From assembly GCF_001586215.1 (NCBI RefSeq), contig NZ_CP014634.1, forward strand, positions 186,001 to 250,000: DNA of 64,000 nt, read 5' to 3'. Position numbers and translations under genes: made by a program. The stretch comes from Corynebacterium simulans (GTDB lineage Bacteria; Actinomycetota; Actinomycetes; Mycobacteriales; Mycobacteriaceae). The notes beneath the pieces were generated by a model. It worked only from the letters and a program-made list of their open reading frames with translations, was not told the origin of the DNA and did no database searches. Of this stretch, positions 45,730-54,630 are shown in pieces. The first letter of the stretch is position 1. Each line of letters opens with the position of its first letter.

Positions 45730-46998
45730 ATGAAATCCGCGAATACTACGACTGCATCGGCGGCCAAATGGGCGCTGACCCTCTTCGGACTAATTGCCGG
45801 AACCATTGGAATGGTCAAGCACACGCGTATGACCGATTTCCCCATCGACATGGTGATCTACCGCGAAGGCGTCAAGGCATACATCGAGGGACGTTCGCTC
45901 TACTCCGAGCCAATGATGGCCGGTGACATTGCGCTGCCTTTTATCTACCCACCTTTCGGCGCGCTCGCGATGGTACCGCTTACTGCGCCCGACTGGATCA
46001 CCCACGATCTAGCCGGCGACATCATGAACGTCCTGTCAGACCTGCTGCTTCTGGTCTGCCTCTATTTTGTATTCCGCGCGATTTTAAAGCGTCAAGACCT
46101 GTTGCTGCCCGTCGTTGCGCTGTGTTGGGCGGCTGCCCTGGCCTTTGAGCCGATTCGCCTCAACAATGGCTTTGCCCAGGTCAACATCGTGGTGATGGCA
46201 TTGGTCGTCCTCGATCTGGTGCCCCGCAAGCGTTTTCTGCCGCAGGGCATCCTCATCGGCTTGGCTGCCGCCATCAAGATTACTCCGCTGGCGATGCTCC
46301 TTTATTTCTTGCTGCGCAAAGAACTGAAGCCGATCTTCGTTGCGATCGGCACAGCAACCGCGGCCACCCTCATCGCCGGCGCAGTGCGCTGGCAGGCCTT
46401 CGAGGAGTTTTTCACCTCTAAGCTGCTCGACATGGGCTCCGGCGCGGATTTCGGCGTGGCCACGGATTATCAGTCCAATAGCTCGCTCAAGGCGGTGGTC
46501 CAGCGCCTTTATACCTCCACGGAGGCAATGGAAAACAACAGCACCCTGATCAACCTCATCTGGTTGGTCGGCTCCCTCGCGGTGGTTGTGATTGGCGCAC
46601 GCCTTATCCTGGCTCTTTTGAAACGCAACATGCTTGTCGACGCCCAGTTGGTCACCGCCCTCGTCATGCTGCTGATTTCCCCCGTCTCGTGGTCACACCA
46701 CTGGATCTGGCTGGCACTTATCATCCCGGTCTTTACCTACCGCGCATGGACTTGGCGCAACCACACTTGGGTTGCGGGCTTTCTCCTCGCGGTAATGACG
46801 GCGTGGATCGCCATGGTTGTGTCCGTCCCGCCGAAGTGGTGGTTCGGCGATTCCATCGACGTTCACAGCCAGCCCTATTATCAGAAGTTCTTGGTCGACG
46901 ACTTCGTCTGGCTCACCTTCATCGCAGTAGCGCTCTTTGCCTACTGCCTGCGCTACGTTGCGGCCTCGCCTGCCATCTCGCGCAGAGCCTCCAAATGA
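45730..46998 (+). CDS. GT87-family (DUF2029) integral membrane glycosyltransferase
   Basis: The 422-residue protein has about ten membrane helices and an early acidic motif (MTDFPIDMVIYREG, near 32-45) as in polyprenyl-phosphate-dependent GT-C enzymes. GT87 members in Corynebacteriales include PimE, MptC and AftC-like enzymes, which add mannose or arabinose to lipoglycans or arabinogalactan. The acceptor here is unknown. ATG 45700 lies inside the ilvD hairpin, so ATG 45730 is preferred. The 3' end overlaps the convergent regulator gene by 46 bp. Confidence 0.83.
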   Translation: MKSANTTTASAAKWALTLFGLIAGTIGMVKHTRMTDFPIDMVIYREGVKAYIEGRSLYSEPMMAGDIALPFIYPPFGALAMVPLTAPDWITHDLAGDIMNVLSDLLLLVCLYFVFRAILKRQDLLLPVVALCWAAALAFEPIRLNNGFAQVNIVVMALVVLDLVPRKRFLPQGILIGLAAAIKITPLAMLLYFLLRKELKPIFVAIGTATAATLIAGAVRWQAFEEFFTSKLLDMGSGADFGVATDYQSNSSLKAVVQRLYTSTEAMENNSTLINLIWLVGSLAVVVIGARLILALLKRNMLVDAQLVTALVMLLISPVSWSHHWIWLALIIPVFTYRAWTWRNHTWVAGFLLAVMTAWIAMVVSVPPKWWFGDSIDVHSQPYYQKFLVDDFVWLTFIAVALFAYCLRYVAASPAISRRASK

Positions 46999-47273
46999 TT
47001 TGCAAAGGCCTCGCGGCCTTCGGCAGTCAGCATCACCCACACGGTGTCCTTCGACCGCGAGGAACCATATTCCCTAAAGCGGCTGACCAACCCTGCCTCC
47101 TCTAGCGTATTCAACTGCTTGGACAGCGTGGCGTCGGAAAGCCCCGTCTCATCACGCAGCGAGGAAAAGCGCATCTCCATGCGCATCGTGGCATCCGCCG
47201 CGCCATAAGCATTGAGCGTGGCGCAAATCTTAAAGCGGTTAATCGGGTGAATAACGGGGTTAAGCTCAGGCAT
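46953..47273 (-). CDS. Small winged-helix transcriptional regulator
   Basis: The 106-residue protein is almost entirely a winged helix (MRMEMRFSSLRDETGLSDATLSKQLNTLEEAGLV with the wing at YGSSRSKDTVWVMLT). It matches the compact HTH_34/MarR-like group that often pairs with small membrane proteins. Its ATG overlaps the end of the upstream membrane-protein gene by 8 bp, so the two are a unit. Target unknown; autoregulation of the pair is usual for this type. Confidence 0.85.
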   Translation of the reverse strand: MPELNPVIHPINRFKICATLNAYGAADATMRMEMRFSSLRDETGLSDATLSKQLNTLEEAGLVSRFREYGSSRSKDTVWVMLTAEGREAFANHLEALREMAGEAAT

Positions 47274-47721
47274 TGCCCACTGCTCGCTTCTGCAGATCAA
47301 GCGCACCGCTTTGCAGTGCCCAAAAAGCTCCGCACGCCCAGGCCGCGGCCACAACGACCACCGCAACGACATTGCCCTTAATAAACGGGTTGAAAAGAAT
47401 CGGGCTTAGCATAATGAACACGCCCAACCAATAGCGCTTATCCGCCTTGGGCTGGTTAAAGGGATCTTGGCGCAGAGCGGGGCGCGTCTTCTTTTTACGC
47501 TCCACAACAATCGCAATGGCGCATATTACAACCAAAAAGACCACCAAAAAAGCTGTCGAGGGTGCTCCTTTGGGGAGAAGATTCATCGCGACGATCGAAC
47601 CGGCTCCAAAAATCGCAATCAGAAAATAGAGAAAAGTTTGTTTGCGGCTCGCCCGCTCGTTTATCTGCGCTTCGAAGTTCAATGCTTCGAGCACATCATC
47701 CGAGGTCTGTTTGTTTTCCAT
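47266..47721 (-). CDS. Small multi-pass membrane protein paired with a regulator
   Basis: The 151-residue protein has about four membrane helices (KQTFLYFLIAIFGAGSIVAM, TAFLVVFLVVICAIAIVV, WLGVFIMLSPILF, VVAVVVVAAAWACGAFW). A basic loop (ERKKKTRPALRQD) lies between the second and third. I recognise no named family. ATG 47721 (MENKQTSDD) is chosen; the frame opens 12 codons earlier without conserved features. It is translationally coupled to the regulator downstream. Confidence 0.75.
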   Translation of the reverse strand: MENKQTSDDVLEALNFEAQINERASRKQTFLYFLIAIFGAGSIVAMNLLPKGAPSTAFLVVFLVVICAIAIVVERKKKTRPALRQDPFNQPKADKRYWLGVFIMLSPILFNPFIKGNVVAVVVVAAAWACGAFWALQSGALDLQKRAVGNA

Positions 47722-47765
47722 ATAAGAAACTATGACACTTTCCACTATGGAAATCAAGGGGATCT

Positions 47766-47802
47766 AAAAAATCCGCCAGCCCAATGCGAGCCAGCGGATT
47801 CC
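47766..47802 (-). terminator. Terminator between the DoxX-like gene and the regulator pair
   Basis: AATCCGC (47770-47776) pairs with GCGGATT (47794-47800); on the minus strand TTTTTAGATC follows. It lies past the 3' end of the DoxX-like gene and upstream of the next gene. Confidence 0.65.
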
Positions 47803-47818
47803 TAAACTAAAGAGCGAT

Positions 47819-48760
47819 TTAGGCCAGTGGATTAACAGCGGCGCCGAACCACCACAGCGCTACCAGCACGGCGATACCGATGACCACGAAGATCCACGAG
47901 GTAGCCAGTGGGCGACGCGCCCAAGAACGCTTTGCATCGAAGGAGATAAAGCCCGGGCCGGTAAACTGCAGTGCCACCGCAATAACGAACAGCACCAGCG
48001 ACAACCAGACGGAATCCGGCCAGTTGAAGATATCCAGGCCAGCGCCGGAGGCAGCCAGCTCGTGCAGTGCCATAAAGCCGGTAACAACGAGGCCAATCAT
48101 TGCCGCAAAAGGAGTCACTAAGCCGAGCAGCAAGAAGGCGCCAGCGATAAGCTGCATCGTCGGAACCGCGATAGCCAGCGGGGATGCGAAAGCATAATCA
48201 GCAAAGTCCGTTTCTAAGCCAGAAAGCCCCTCGCTGCCACCGAGCTTGAAGAAGGTGGTTGCACCGGCGATAAGCAAGTAAGCGCTCAGCGCGATACGCA
48301 CGAAAAGCAGACCAAAGTCAATGGTTCCGCGGCGACCATACTCGCGGTAGCCATCACGGCGTACCTGCTCATCTTCCTTGGTCTCAGCCGGAACTTCATC
48401 CTCTACTTCTTCATCCTCATCGAGGTCAGCCGCGCTAGCCGGCATCGCAGTGGTAGCAAAGTCCTCATCATCGTAGGCAGGCTCCGGCACCTCTTCCGCC
48501 TTCTCCACCTTCTCCGTCTTTGGCTCCTCCGCACGCGGCGTCTCAAACTGCCGGGTTTCAGTAGCCTCTTCCTCCTCAAGGGCCGCCTCTGGCACAGTCT
48601 GCGCGTTCGGCTTAATCTCCTGCGGCTCAGCGCGGCCGGCACGCTTAAACAAGCGGGACCGGGTGGGCTTTTCTTCAGCCTTCGCGTCGGCGTTATAGGT
48701 CGGGATATCGAGATCGTCGTCGAAGCTCGTTGCTTTATCGGGTACGTTCTTATCGCTCAT
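47819..48760 (-). CDS. DoxX-like membrane protein with acidic N-terminal tail
   Basis: The first 145 or so of 313 residues are hydrophilic and acidic, rich in Glu, Asp, Pro and Thr (LEEEEATETRQFE, LDEDEEVEDEVPAE). Four membrane helices of the DoxX type follow (RIALSAYLLIAGATTFFKLG, VPTMQLIAGAFLLLGLVTPF, VWLSLVLFVIAVALQFTGPG, SWIFVVIGIAVLVALWWFG). DoxX-family proteins are loosely linked with redox stress and thiol chemistry. The long tail is common in corynebacterial relatives. The ATG is divergent from the GST gene. Confidence 0.82.
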   Translation of the reverse strand: MSDKNVPDKATSFDDDLDIPTYNADAKAEEKPTRSRLFKRAGRAEPQEIKPNAQTVPEAALEEEEATETRQFETPRAEEPKTEKVEKAEEVPEPAYDDEDFATTAMPASAADLDEDEEVEDEVPAETKEDEQVRRDGYREYGRRGTIDFGLLFVRIALSAYLLIAGATTFFKLGGSEGLSGLETDFADYAFASPLAIAVPTMQLIAGAFLLLGLVTPFAAMIGLVVTGFMALHELAASGAGLDIFNWPDSVWLSLVLFVIAVALQFTGPGFISFDAKRSWARRPLATSWIFVVIGIAVLVALWWFGAAVNPLA

Positions 48761-48936
48761 ACTTCAAACCTAGGGCAGCACCCAGCGCAAATGTTGCACA
48801 TCACACGGCGCGGCGCGGGCTAGCCATAGATTTTTATCGACGCCTTGGCCACTTCCATTTAAAGGATGTACCATCGAGAAATAAACTTTGTTGACACGTA
48901 TACAAAACTGCGCAGACCACTGGAGGGCCACTCGAA

Positions 48937-50028
48937 ATGAGCACCAATTCAAAAGCCGACTGGGCCGGCGACGCTAAAAATGCCTCACCCGACGGCGAAT
49001 TTATCCGCGATACCAACTACATCGAAGACAGGATCTCCGGCCGGGTTAGCGAGGTTACAGCCCAAGATAACGGCACCTTCCACTGGCCACTAGAGTCCGG
49101 ACGATACCGCCTGATTGCCGCCCGCGCCTGCCCATGGGCACACCGCGCCGTCATTACCCGCCGCCTCATGGGGCTCGAGGACGCCATCTCCTTGGGCCTG
49201 GCCGACCCCACCCATGACATCCGCTCCTGGACCTTCGACCTTGATCCGGGCGAAGTAGACCCGGTCCTCGGCATCGCGCGCCTTCAGGAGGCATACTTCA
49301 ACCGCTACCCCGACTACTTACGTGGAATCACGGTCCCTGCGCTCGTCGAAGAGTCAACGAAGCGCGTGGTCACCAATGATTATTCTTCCATGGTGCGCGA
49401 CTTCATCAAGGAGTGGACACCATTCCAGCGCGCCGGTGCGCCGAATCTTTACCCGGACGAGCACGCTGCCGAAATTGAAGAGCTAAACGACTATATCTTC
49501 CACAACATCAACAACGGCGTGTACCGTTGCGGCTTCGCCGGCTCCCAGGATGCCTACGAAAAGGCATACGCAGACCTCTGGGAGGCGCTCGATTGGGTTG
49601 AAAAGCGCTTGGGAACCCAGCGCTACATGGTCGGAGACCACATCACCGAGACCGATATCCGCCTTTTCGTCACGCTGATCCGATTTGATCCCGTCTACTA
49701 CTCCCACTTCAAGTGCTCGCGGGCCAAGATGGCGGAAATGCCCAACATCCGCGGCTACCTGCAGGAGCTCTTCCAGCTTCCGGGATTCGGTGATACCACC
49801 GACTTCACTGAGATCAAGCAGCACTATTTCATGGTCCACACCGAAATCAACCCCACCAAGATTGTCCCGGTTGGCCCCAATATGGATTGGCTCGTGCAGC
49901 CACATGACCGCGAGCGCTTTGACGGTCAGCCTTTTGCTGCAGGCACCCAGCTTCCAGGACCACTCCCTGCTGGCGAAGAGATTAAGAATCCTGAGCCCTT
50001 CCAGCAGGCACTTGCCTCAAAACACTAG
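48937..50028 (+). CDS. Xi-class glutathione S-transferase-like protein (glutathionyl-hydroquinone reductase family)
   Basis: The 363-residue protein has an N-terminal thioredoxin-like domain with the catalytic Cys in ARACPWAHR (Cys 65), the motif of glutathionyl-hydroquinone reductases. The all-helical domain contains NNGVYRCGFAGSQDAYEKA and ITETDIRLFVTLIRFD. Corynebacteria use mycothiol instead of glutathione, so a mycothiol-dependent activity is more likely here; this is inference. GGAGG lies before the ATG. Its 3' end overlaps the convergent lysG by 47 bp. Confidence 0.9.
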   Translation: MSTNSKADWAGDAKNASPDGEFIRDTNYIEDRISGRVSEVTAQDNGTFHWPLESGRYRLIAARACPWAHRAVITRRLMGLEDAISLGLADPTHDIRSWTFDLDPGEVDPVLGIARLQEAYFNRYPDYLRGITVPALVEESTKRVVTNDYSSMVRDFIKEWTPFQRAGAPNLYPDEHAAEIEELNDYIFHNINNGVYRCGFAGSQDAYEKAYADLWEALDWVEKRLGTQRYMVGDHITETDIRLFVTLIRFDPVYYSHFKCSRAKMAEMPNIRGYLQELFQLPGFGDTTDFTEIKQHYFMVHTEINPTKIVPVGPNMDWLVQPHDRERFDGQPFAAGTQLPGPLPAGEEIKNPEPFQQALASKH

Positions 50029-50866
50029 AGGCAGCAACCACTATCTCGGTGAGATGCTCGAGCATCTCTGACTCCAGGCGCCAGCGCTGCCAGTAGAGAT
50101 CGATGTCCATCGGCTTATCATCCAAGACCTTAAGCTCCCCGGCGTCGATAAGCGGCCGCGCCTGCAGCTCACTGACCAGACCCCATCCCAGGCCGTAACG
50201 CACAGCGTCGAGATAGCCCTCGGAAGAAGGAATCTGTGAGACCCGCGCGCGGATGACATGCGAATCAATAAATCGCTCGCGCATCGCATCGTCCAAAATC
50301 TGATCGTTGGGGCCATATCCCACCAGCGGCATTGTCTCCCATGACTCAAACCCTTCAGCCAGGTTCGGGGCCGCCACCGCGAAATAGCGCAGCGAACCCA
50401 AGTAGGTCGACTCGCAGCCGGAGACCGGCGCATGCTCGCGGGTGATCGCACCCAGCACGTCGCCGCGATGCAGCATGGCCAGGCTGCGCGCTTCATCTTC
50501 AATGCGGATGCGCAGCGCCACCTCGCCGCGCTTGGCGACGTCGCGCACCACCTGCTTGAACCACGTGGCCAAGGAATCTGAATTGACCGCTACGGTAAGT
50601 GGCACGCGAGCCAGCCGGGCCTGCAGACGGGCATCCGTTTCCGCCTGCAGCAACGCCATGCGCCGGGCCGACTGCAGCAAAATCTCCCCCGCCTCGGTTG
50701 CCGTAACAGGCGTGGAGCGATGCAGAAGAATGCGGCCCGTCTTCTGCTCAAGCGCCTTGATGCGCTGACTAACCGCGGAAGGCGTGATTCCCAACACTGC
50801 GGCCGCAACTTCAAAGCTGCCCTCTTCTAAAATCACCAGCAAAGTTTCCAAATGCACCGGGTTCAT
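49982..50866 (-). CDS. lysG: LysR-type regulator of lysine export (LysG/ArgP)
   Basis: LysG activates lysE when lysine, arginine or related basic amino acids accumulate. The 294-residue protein has the LysR helix-turn-helix (GSFEVAAAVLGITPSAVSQRIKALEQ, about 16-41) and an effector domain. It is divergent from lysE across a 70-bp gap, which should hold the operator. The arrangement is identical to C. glutamicum lysG-lysE. Confidence 0.94.
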   Translation of the reverse strand: MNPVHLETLLVILEEGSFEVAAAVLGITPSAVSQRIKALEQKTGRILLHRSTPVTATEAGEILLQSARRMALLQAETDARLQARLARVPLTVAVNSDSLATWFKQVVRDVAKRGEVALRIRIEDEARSLAMLHRGDVLGAITREHAPVSGCESTYLGSLRYFAVAAPNLAEGFESWETMPLVGYGPNDQILDDAMRERFIDSHVIRARVSQIPSSEGYLDAVRYGLGWGLVSELQARPLIDAGELKVLDDKPMDIDLYWQRWRLESEMLEHLTEIVVAASSVLRQVPAGRAQDS

Positions 50867-50936
50867 GAAGCTATTCTAAATCAGCTTTAGAATCATTAAC
50901 TAGACTTCAGAACACTGCTTAGGCACACTAAATCTC

Positions 50937-51602
50937 ATGTCAATTCTGCTCGCAGGCTTCCTTCTCGGCCTATCTCTGATCATCGCCATTGGCCCCCAAA
51001 ATGCGTACATCATCAAGATGGGTGTCAAACGCGATCACATTGGCGCCATCATCCTCGCCTGCTTGCTTAGCGACGTCATCCTGATCAATGCCGGCGTCGG
51101 CGGCATGGGCGTCCTCGTGGAGAAGTTCCCTACCGGCCTAGTCATCATGAAGTACCTAGGTGCGGCCTATCTGCTTTACTTTGGCTTTAGCTGCTTCCGC
51201 GATGCCTTCAAGAAGGAACAAGAGGCACTCGTCGTCGAAAGCACTCAGCCCACGGTGCAGCCACGGCCAGTCCACGGCTCTACTGCCGTCATAACCGCGC
51301 CCCGCCTTAAGTCACGCACCTGGCTAAAGCCCGTTATGGGAGCGATGGCACTGACCTGGCTCAACCCCCTGACATACGTTGACGTATTGGTCATGCTTGG
51401 CGGCATTGCACAGCAATATGGCCAGCAGCGCTGGCTTTTTGCCGCCGGCGCGCTGCTGGCCAGTGCCGTGTGGTTCCCCACCCTGGGCTATGGAGCATTC
51501 AAGCTTTCGCCTGTGCTTGCAAAGCCCATCACATGGCGTTATGTGAACTTCGCTATCGGTTGCGTGATGATGATTCTGACAACCAAGCTCCTGCTCCACT
51601 AA
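50937..51602 (+). CDS. lysE: L-lysine/L-arginine exporter LysE
   Basis: LysE exports basic amino acids to prevent toxic accumulation, for example during growth on peptides. The 221-residue protein has about six hydrophobic segments, the LysE signature GLSLIIAIGPQNAYIIKMG near the start, and WLNPLTYVDV near 140. The central loop (about 85-125) is hydrophilic. No ribosome-binding site is obvious close to the ATG. It is expected to be controlled by the divergent lysG. Confidence 0.95.
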   Translation: MSILLAGFLLGLSLIIAIGPQNAYIIKMGVKRDHIGAIILACLLSDVILINAGVGGMGVLVEKFPTGLVIMKYLGAAYLLYFGFSCFRDAFKKEQEALVVESTQPTVQPRPVHGSTAVITAPRLKSRTWLKPVMGAMALTWLNPLTYVDVLVMLGGIAQQYGQQRWLFAAGALLASAVWFPTLGYGAFKLSPVLAKPITWRYVNFAIGCVMMILTTKLLLH

Positions 51603-51753
51603 TCACACCTTCACTAGTCGCATCTTCACTAGTCGCACTCAGGGGCGCCGAAGCCGCCCTGCCACAAAGTCGAGTGCTCAAAACCACACCAGAGCGCCGG
51701 GCTCTACTCTATTGTGACCTGTAGTACATTTTGACTTACAGGAAGGCGCACCC

Positions 51754-53028
51754 ATGAGTACCCCCGCATCCTCATCACCTCCCGCCAGTGGGCATACAGA
51801 CGTACCAAAGTGGAAGGTAATCGGACCTGGCCTCGTCGCCGCCGCTACCGGCGTTGGTTCTGGTGACCTGGTCGCCACGCTCATCGCCGGTCAGAAGTAC
51901 GGCTTCGCGCTTCTCTGGGCCTGCATTGCGGGCACCATCATGAAGATCGTCTTGGTCGAGGGCGTCGGACGCTACACCCTGGCCACCGGCAACACCATGT
52001 TCCATGGTTGGTCATCCCTCGGTAAATGGACCTCCTGGTACTTCGCCCCTTACATCATCATCTGGGGTTTTGTGTACGGTGCCGCTGCCATGAGCGCCAC
52101 CGGCATGGCTCTCCACGCGCTCATCCCGCAAGTCCCACTCGTAGCTTGGGCCGTCATCTCCGGCCTCATCGGATTCGGATTAACCTGGGCCGGCCAATAC
52201 CGAATGTTCGAGAAGATCATCGCCGTCTTGGTGGGCGTCATGTTCCTCACCGTAGTGGGAATCGCCAGCCTATCGCTAAGCAACATCGGAGAAATCCTCA
52301 AGGGCTTGGTTCCAACGCTGCCAGAGGGCTCATTCGTTTATGTGCTCTCTCTTGCCGGTGGCGTGGGTGGCACAATCACACTTGCCGCTTATGGCTACTG
52401 GCTGCATGAGAAAGGCTGGGACTCCCCTCCGTGGATGCGCGTCATGCGCCTTGACAACACCGTGGCTTACGTGGTCACCGGTATATTTGTTGCTGCAATG
52501 CTCATCATCGGCGGCGACTTGCTCTACTCGGCCAACATCGCTGTTTCCAAAGGCGATAAGGGACTACTTGATCTGGCTGACGTGCTCCGTGACCGCTATG
52601 GCAGCTTCATGGCACCGGTCTTCTTGATTGGATTCTGGGCCGCCGCGCTGTCTTCCGTTCTTGGCGTGTGGAACGGCGTTTCCATAATGTTTGCTGACTA
52701 CGTTGGGCACATCAAGAAGCTGCCTCAGGAACACCCCGATACGCAGATGGGTGGCAAGTACTACCGCTGGTACGTCTTGTGGCTTACCTTCCCACCGATG
52801 CTGCTGCTCTTCCTGGACAAACCCACGGCACTCGTTATTTCCTATGGTGTCCTCGGCGCATTCTTCATGCCATTCCTCGGCCTCACCCTATTGATCTTGC
52901 TCAACACAAGGCACACGCCGCGCGAGTGGCGCAACGGTTGGTTCGTCAACACGTTGATGGCCATTATCTCGGCGGCGTTTGTGTATATCTGCGTCAACGA
53001 GCTCATCAAGATCTTCGTTGGCGGCTAG
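51754..53028 (+). CDS. Nramp-like transporter lacking canonical metal-binding motifs
   Basis: The 424-residue protein has about eleven membrane helices and belongs to the Nramp superfamily (IGPGLVAAATGVGSGD at about 23-38 in helix 1). Canonical MntH proteins have DPGN in helix 1 and MPH in helix 6. Here the first reads GVGSGD, and the helix-6 region reads GGTITLAAYGYWLHEKGW without MPH. It therefore probably moves something other than Mn(II) by the classical mechanism, or binds it differently. AGGAAGG precedes the ATG. It ends 5 bp from the convergent YkvI-like gene. Confidence 0.85.
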   Translation: MSTPASSSPPASGHTDVPKWKVIGPGLVAAATGVGSGDLVATLIAGQKYGFALLWACIAGTIMKIVLVEGVGRYTLATGNTMFHGWSSLGKWTSWYFAPYIIIWGFVYGAAAMSATGMALHALIPQVPLVAWAVISGLIGFGLTWAGQYRMFEKIIAVLVGVMFLTVVGIASLSLSNIGEILKGLVPTLPEGSFVYVLSLAGGVGGTITLAAYGYWLHEKGWDSPPWMRVMRLDNTVAYVVTGIFVAAMLIIGGDLLYSANIAVSKGDKGLLDLADVLRDRYGSFMAPVFLIGFWAAALSSVLGVWNGVSIMFADYVGHIKKLPQEHPDTQMGGKYYRWYVLWLTFPPMLLLFLDKPTALVISYGVLGAFFMPFLGLTLLILLNTRHTPREWRNGWFVNTLMAIISAAFVYICVNELIKIFVGG

Positions 53029-53033
53029 TTCAG

Positions 53034-54464
53034 CTATTTCGCGTCTTCTGCCTCTTCGGTAGCTTCTTCAACGGGTTCCTCCGGATCTCCGGAGGCACCC
53101 GTTTCTTCGAGCCAAGCCTTGATCTCTTCCTCCGTGCGATCTGTTTCTACAGCGTCGCGCTCGGTGTAGTAGGTCGCTTCGTTGCGGTTTTCTTCCCACT
53201 CGCCCTTATCGAAGTCGACCTCCTCGTCACCGTCTAGGCTCTCTGCGACTTCGGTCGCCAGATCCTCGTACAGTGCCTCGTCCTCCATGTTGGAGTCAAC
53301 GATGTGCTGGCCGATTTCGTCATCGTAACGAGCAGCGTCGTATTCCTTGTCTGGGTGCAGCTTCAGGTGCATCAGGGCGCGGATGCGCTCGCGGCGCATG
53401 CCCTCATCCCTGATCTGACCAAGGGAACGCAGCCACGCAACGGCCAAGATGACCACCAGAATGAAGCCAATGTAGCCCAGAACCGGGTAAACGTACTGCA
53501 TCAGAGTCTTAAAGCCGGCGAAAGAAACCGCAAAGCCTGCCAGGCAGCCCGCCAGGAAGATCGGACGGTAACGGTCCTCATGGCCAGCGGACAGACGCTT
53601 ACCCAGCGCGTAGAACATGCCGATAGCGGTATTGAAGATCATCAGGTAGATGATAATTGCCATGATGACGCCCAGTACTGGGTGGATGGAGTCAACCAAG
53701 GTCAGCATCGGAATGTCAGAGTCACCGAGCATATCGGTGTTCATCAGCAGCGCAAAGCCTGCGATTCCCATCAGGACCGCATAGAGAATGCCGCCGACAA
53801 CGCCGCCCCAGCCTGCTTCGCGCGGGCTGATGTTATCGCCACCGATAACCAGGGACATGGACACCGCGAGAATCAAAGCTAGGCCGTTGTAGTTGAGCGC
53901 TGAAACCAACCAGTTGGAGATCGGAGACTCGATCTCAGCAGAAGCTGCGATAGCGGCACCCGGATCAGCGGGCATGTTCATCAACGTGTAGATGCCGACT
54001 CCCAAAACCGCGATGATGATGGTTGGCGTGAGCATACCGATGACCTTCGAGACCTTGTTGACGTCGAGCATTCCCACACCCATGACCATGACGAGCATGA
54101 GCAGTGAGCCCACCCAAGCCTGCCAGCCGAACTGCTGCTCTAGGTTGGAACCTGCGCCTGCCAACATCACGAAGCCGACCGCAAACAAGGTTAAGATAAC
54201 GGCCACATCGAGGCACTTGGAAACGATTGGGTGGGTGACCTCACGGAATACCTGGTTGTGCTCTGAGGCATGGAAGTAGCTACCCAACTGCAGGAAGACC
54301 GTGCCGGCCAGCGTCATTACGATGCCAGCAACGATGATTCCCCACACACCAGATAGGCCAAAGGACGTGAAGTACTGCACGACTTCCTGGCCGGTTGCAA
54401 AGCCGGCACCGACGAGCAGTCCCACGAAGGACAAAGAAATGGACAGAATATTTTTGGTAGACAC
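53034..54464 (-). CDS. YkvI-like membrane protein with long acidic cytoplasmic tail
   Basis: The 476-residue protein begins with a transporter-like core of about ten to eleven helices (ISLSFVGLLVGAGFATGQEV near the start). This segment is typical of the YkvI family, distantly related to LeuT-fold transporters. The last 130 or so residues are hydrophilic and strongly acidic (DEALYEDLATEVAESLDGDEE, EEPVEEATEEAEDAK). Substrate unknown. It is a single gene, upstream gap of about 165 bp to the alcohol dehydrogenase gene. The tail may be regulatory or a protein-binding site. Confidence 0.8.
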   Translation of the reverse strand: MSTKNILSISLSFVGLLVGAGFATGQEVVQYFTSFGLSGVWGIIVAGIVMTLAGTVFLQLGSYFHASEHNQVFREVTHPIVSKCLDVAVILTLFAVGFVMLAGAGSNLEQQFGWQAWVGSLLMLVMVMGVGMLDVNKVSKVIGMLTPTIIIAVLGVGIYTLMNMPADPGAAIAASAEIESPISNWLVSALNYNGLALILAVSMSLVIGGDNISPREAGWGGVVGGILYAVLMGIAGFALLMNTDMLGDSDIPMLTLVDSIHPVLGVIMAIIIYLMIFNTAIGMFYALGKRLSAGHEDRYRPIFLAGCLAGFAVSFAGFKTLMQYVYPVLGYIGFILVVILAVAWLRSLGQIRDEGMRRERIRALMHLKLHPDKEYDAARYDDEIGQHIVDSNMEDEALYEDLATEVAESLDGDEEVDFDKGEWEENRNEATYYTERDAVETDRTEEEIKAWLEETGASGDPEEPVEEATEEAEDAK

Positions 54465-54630
54465 GTGTGTCTGATTGCCTTACTAATTAGACGATTTAAT
54501 AGACGATAGCCTCGATCAAGAATACGCAACCGTAGCCCGCAAATCACAAACGCCCGGGCGCCAATCCATTAAAACCTGAAAAATAGGCTCGATAGAAAAG
54601 CGCCCGGACCTGTGGAAACCCGAGAAGTAT

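Noticed and set aside
51603..51640. Short direct repeat (CTTCACTAGTCGCA-like) after lysE
   Set aside because: Only two partial copies; too short to call a repeat array or a CRISPR.
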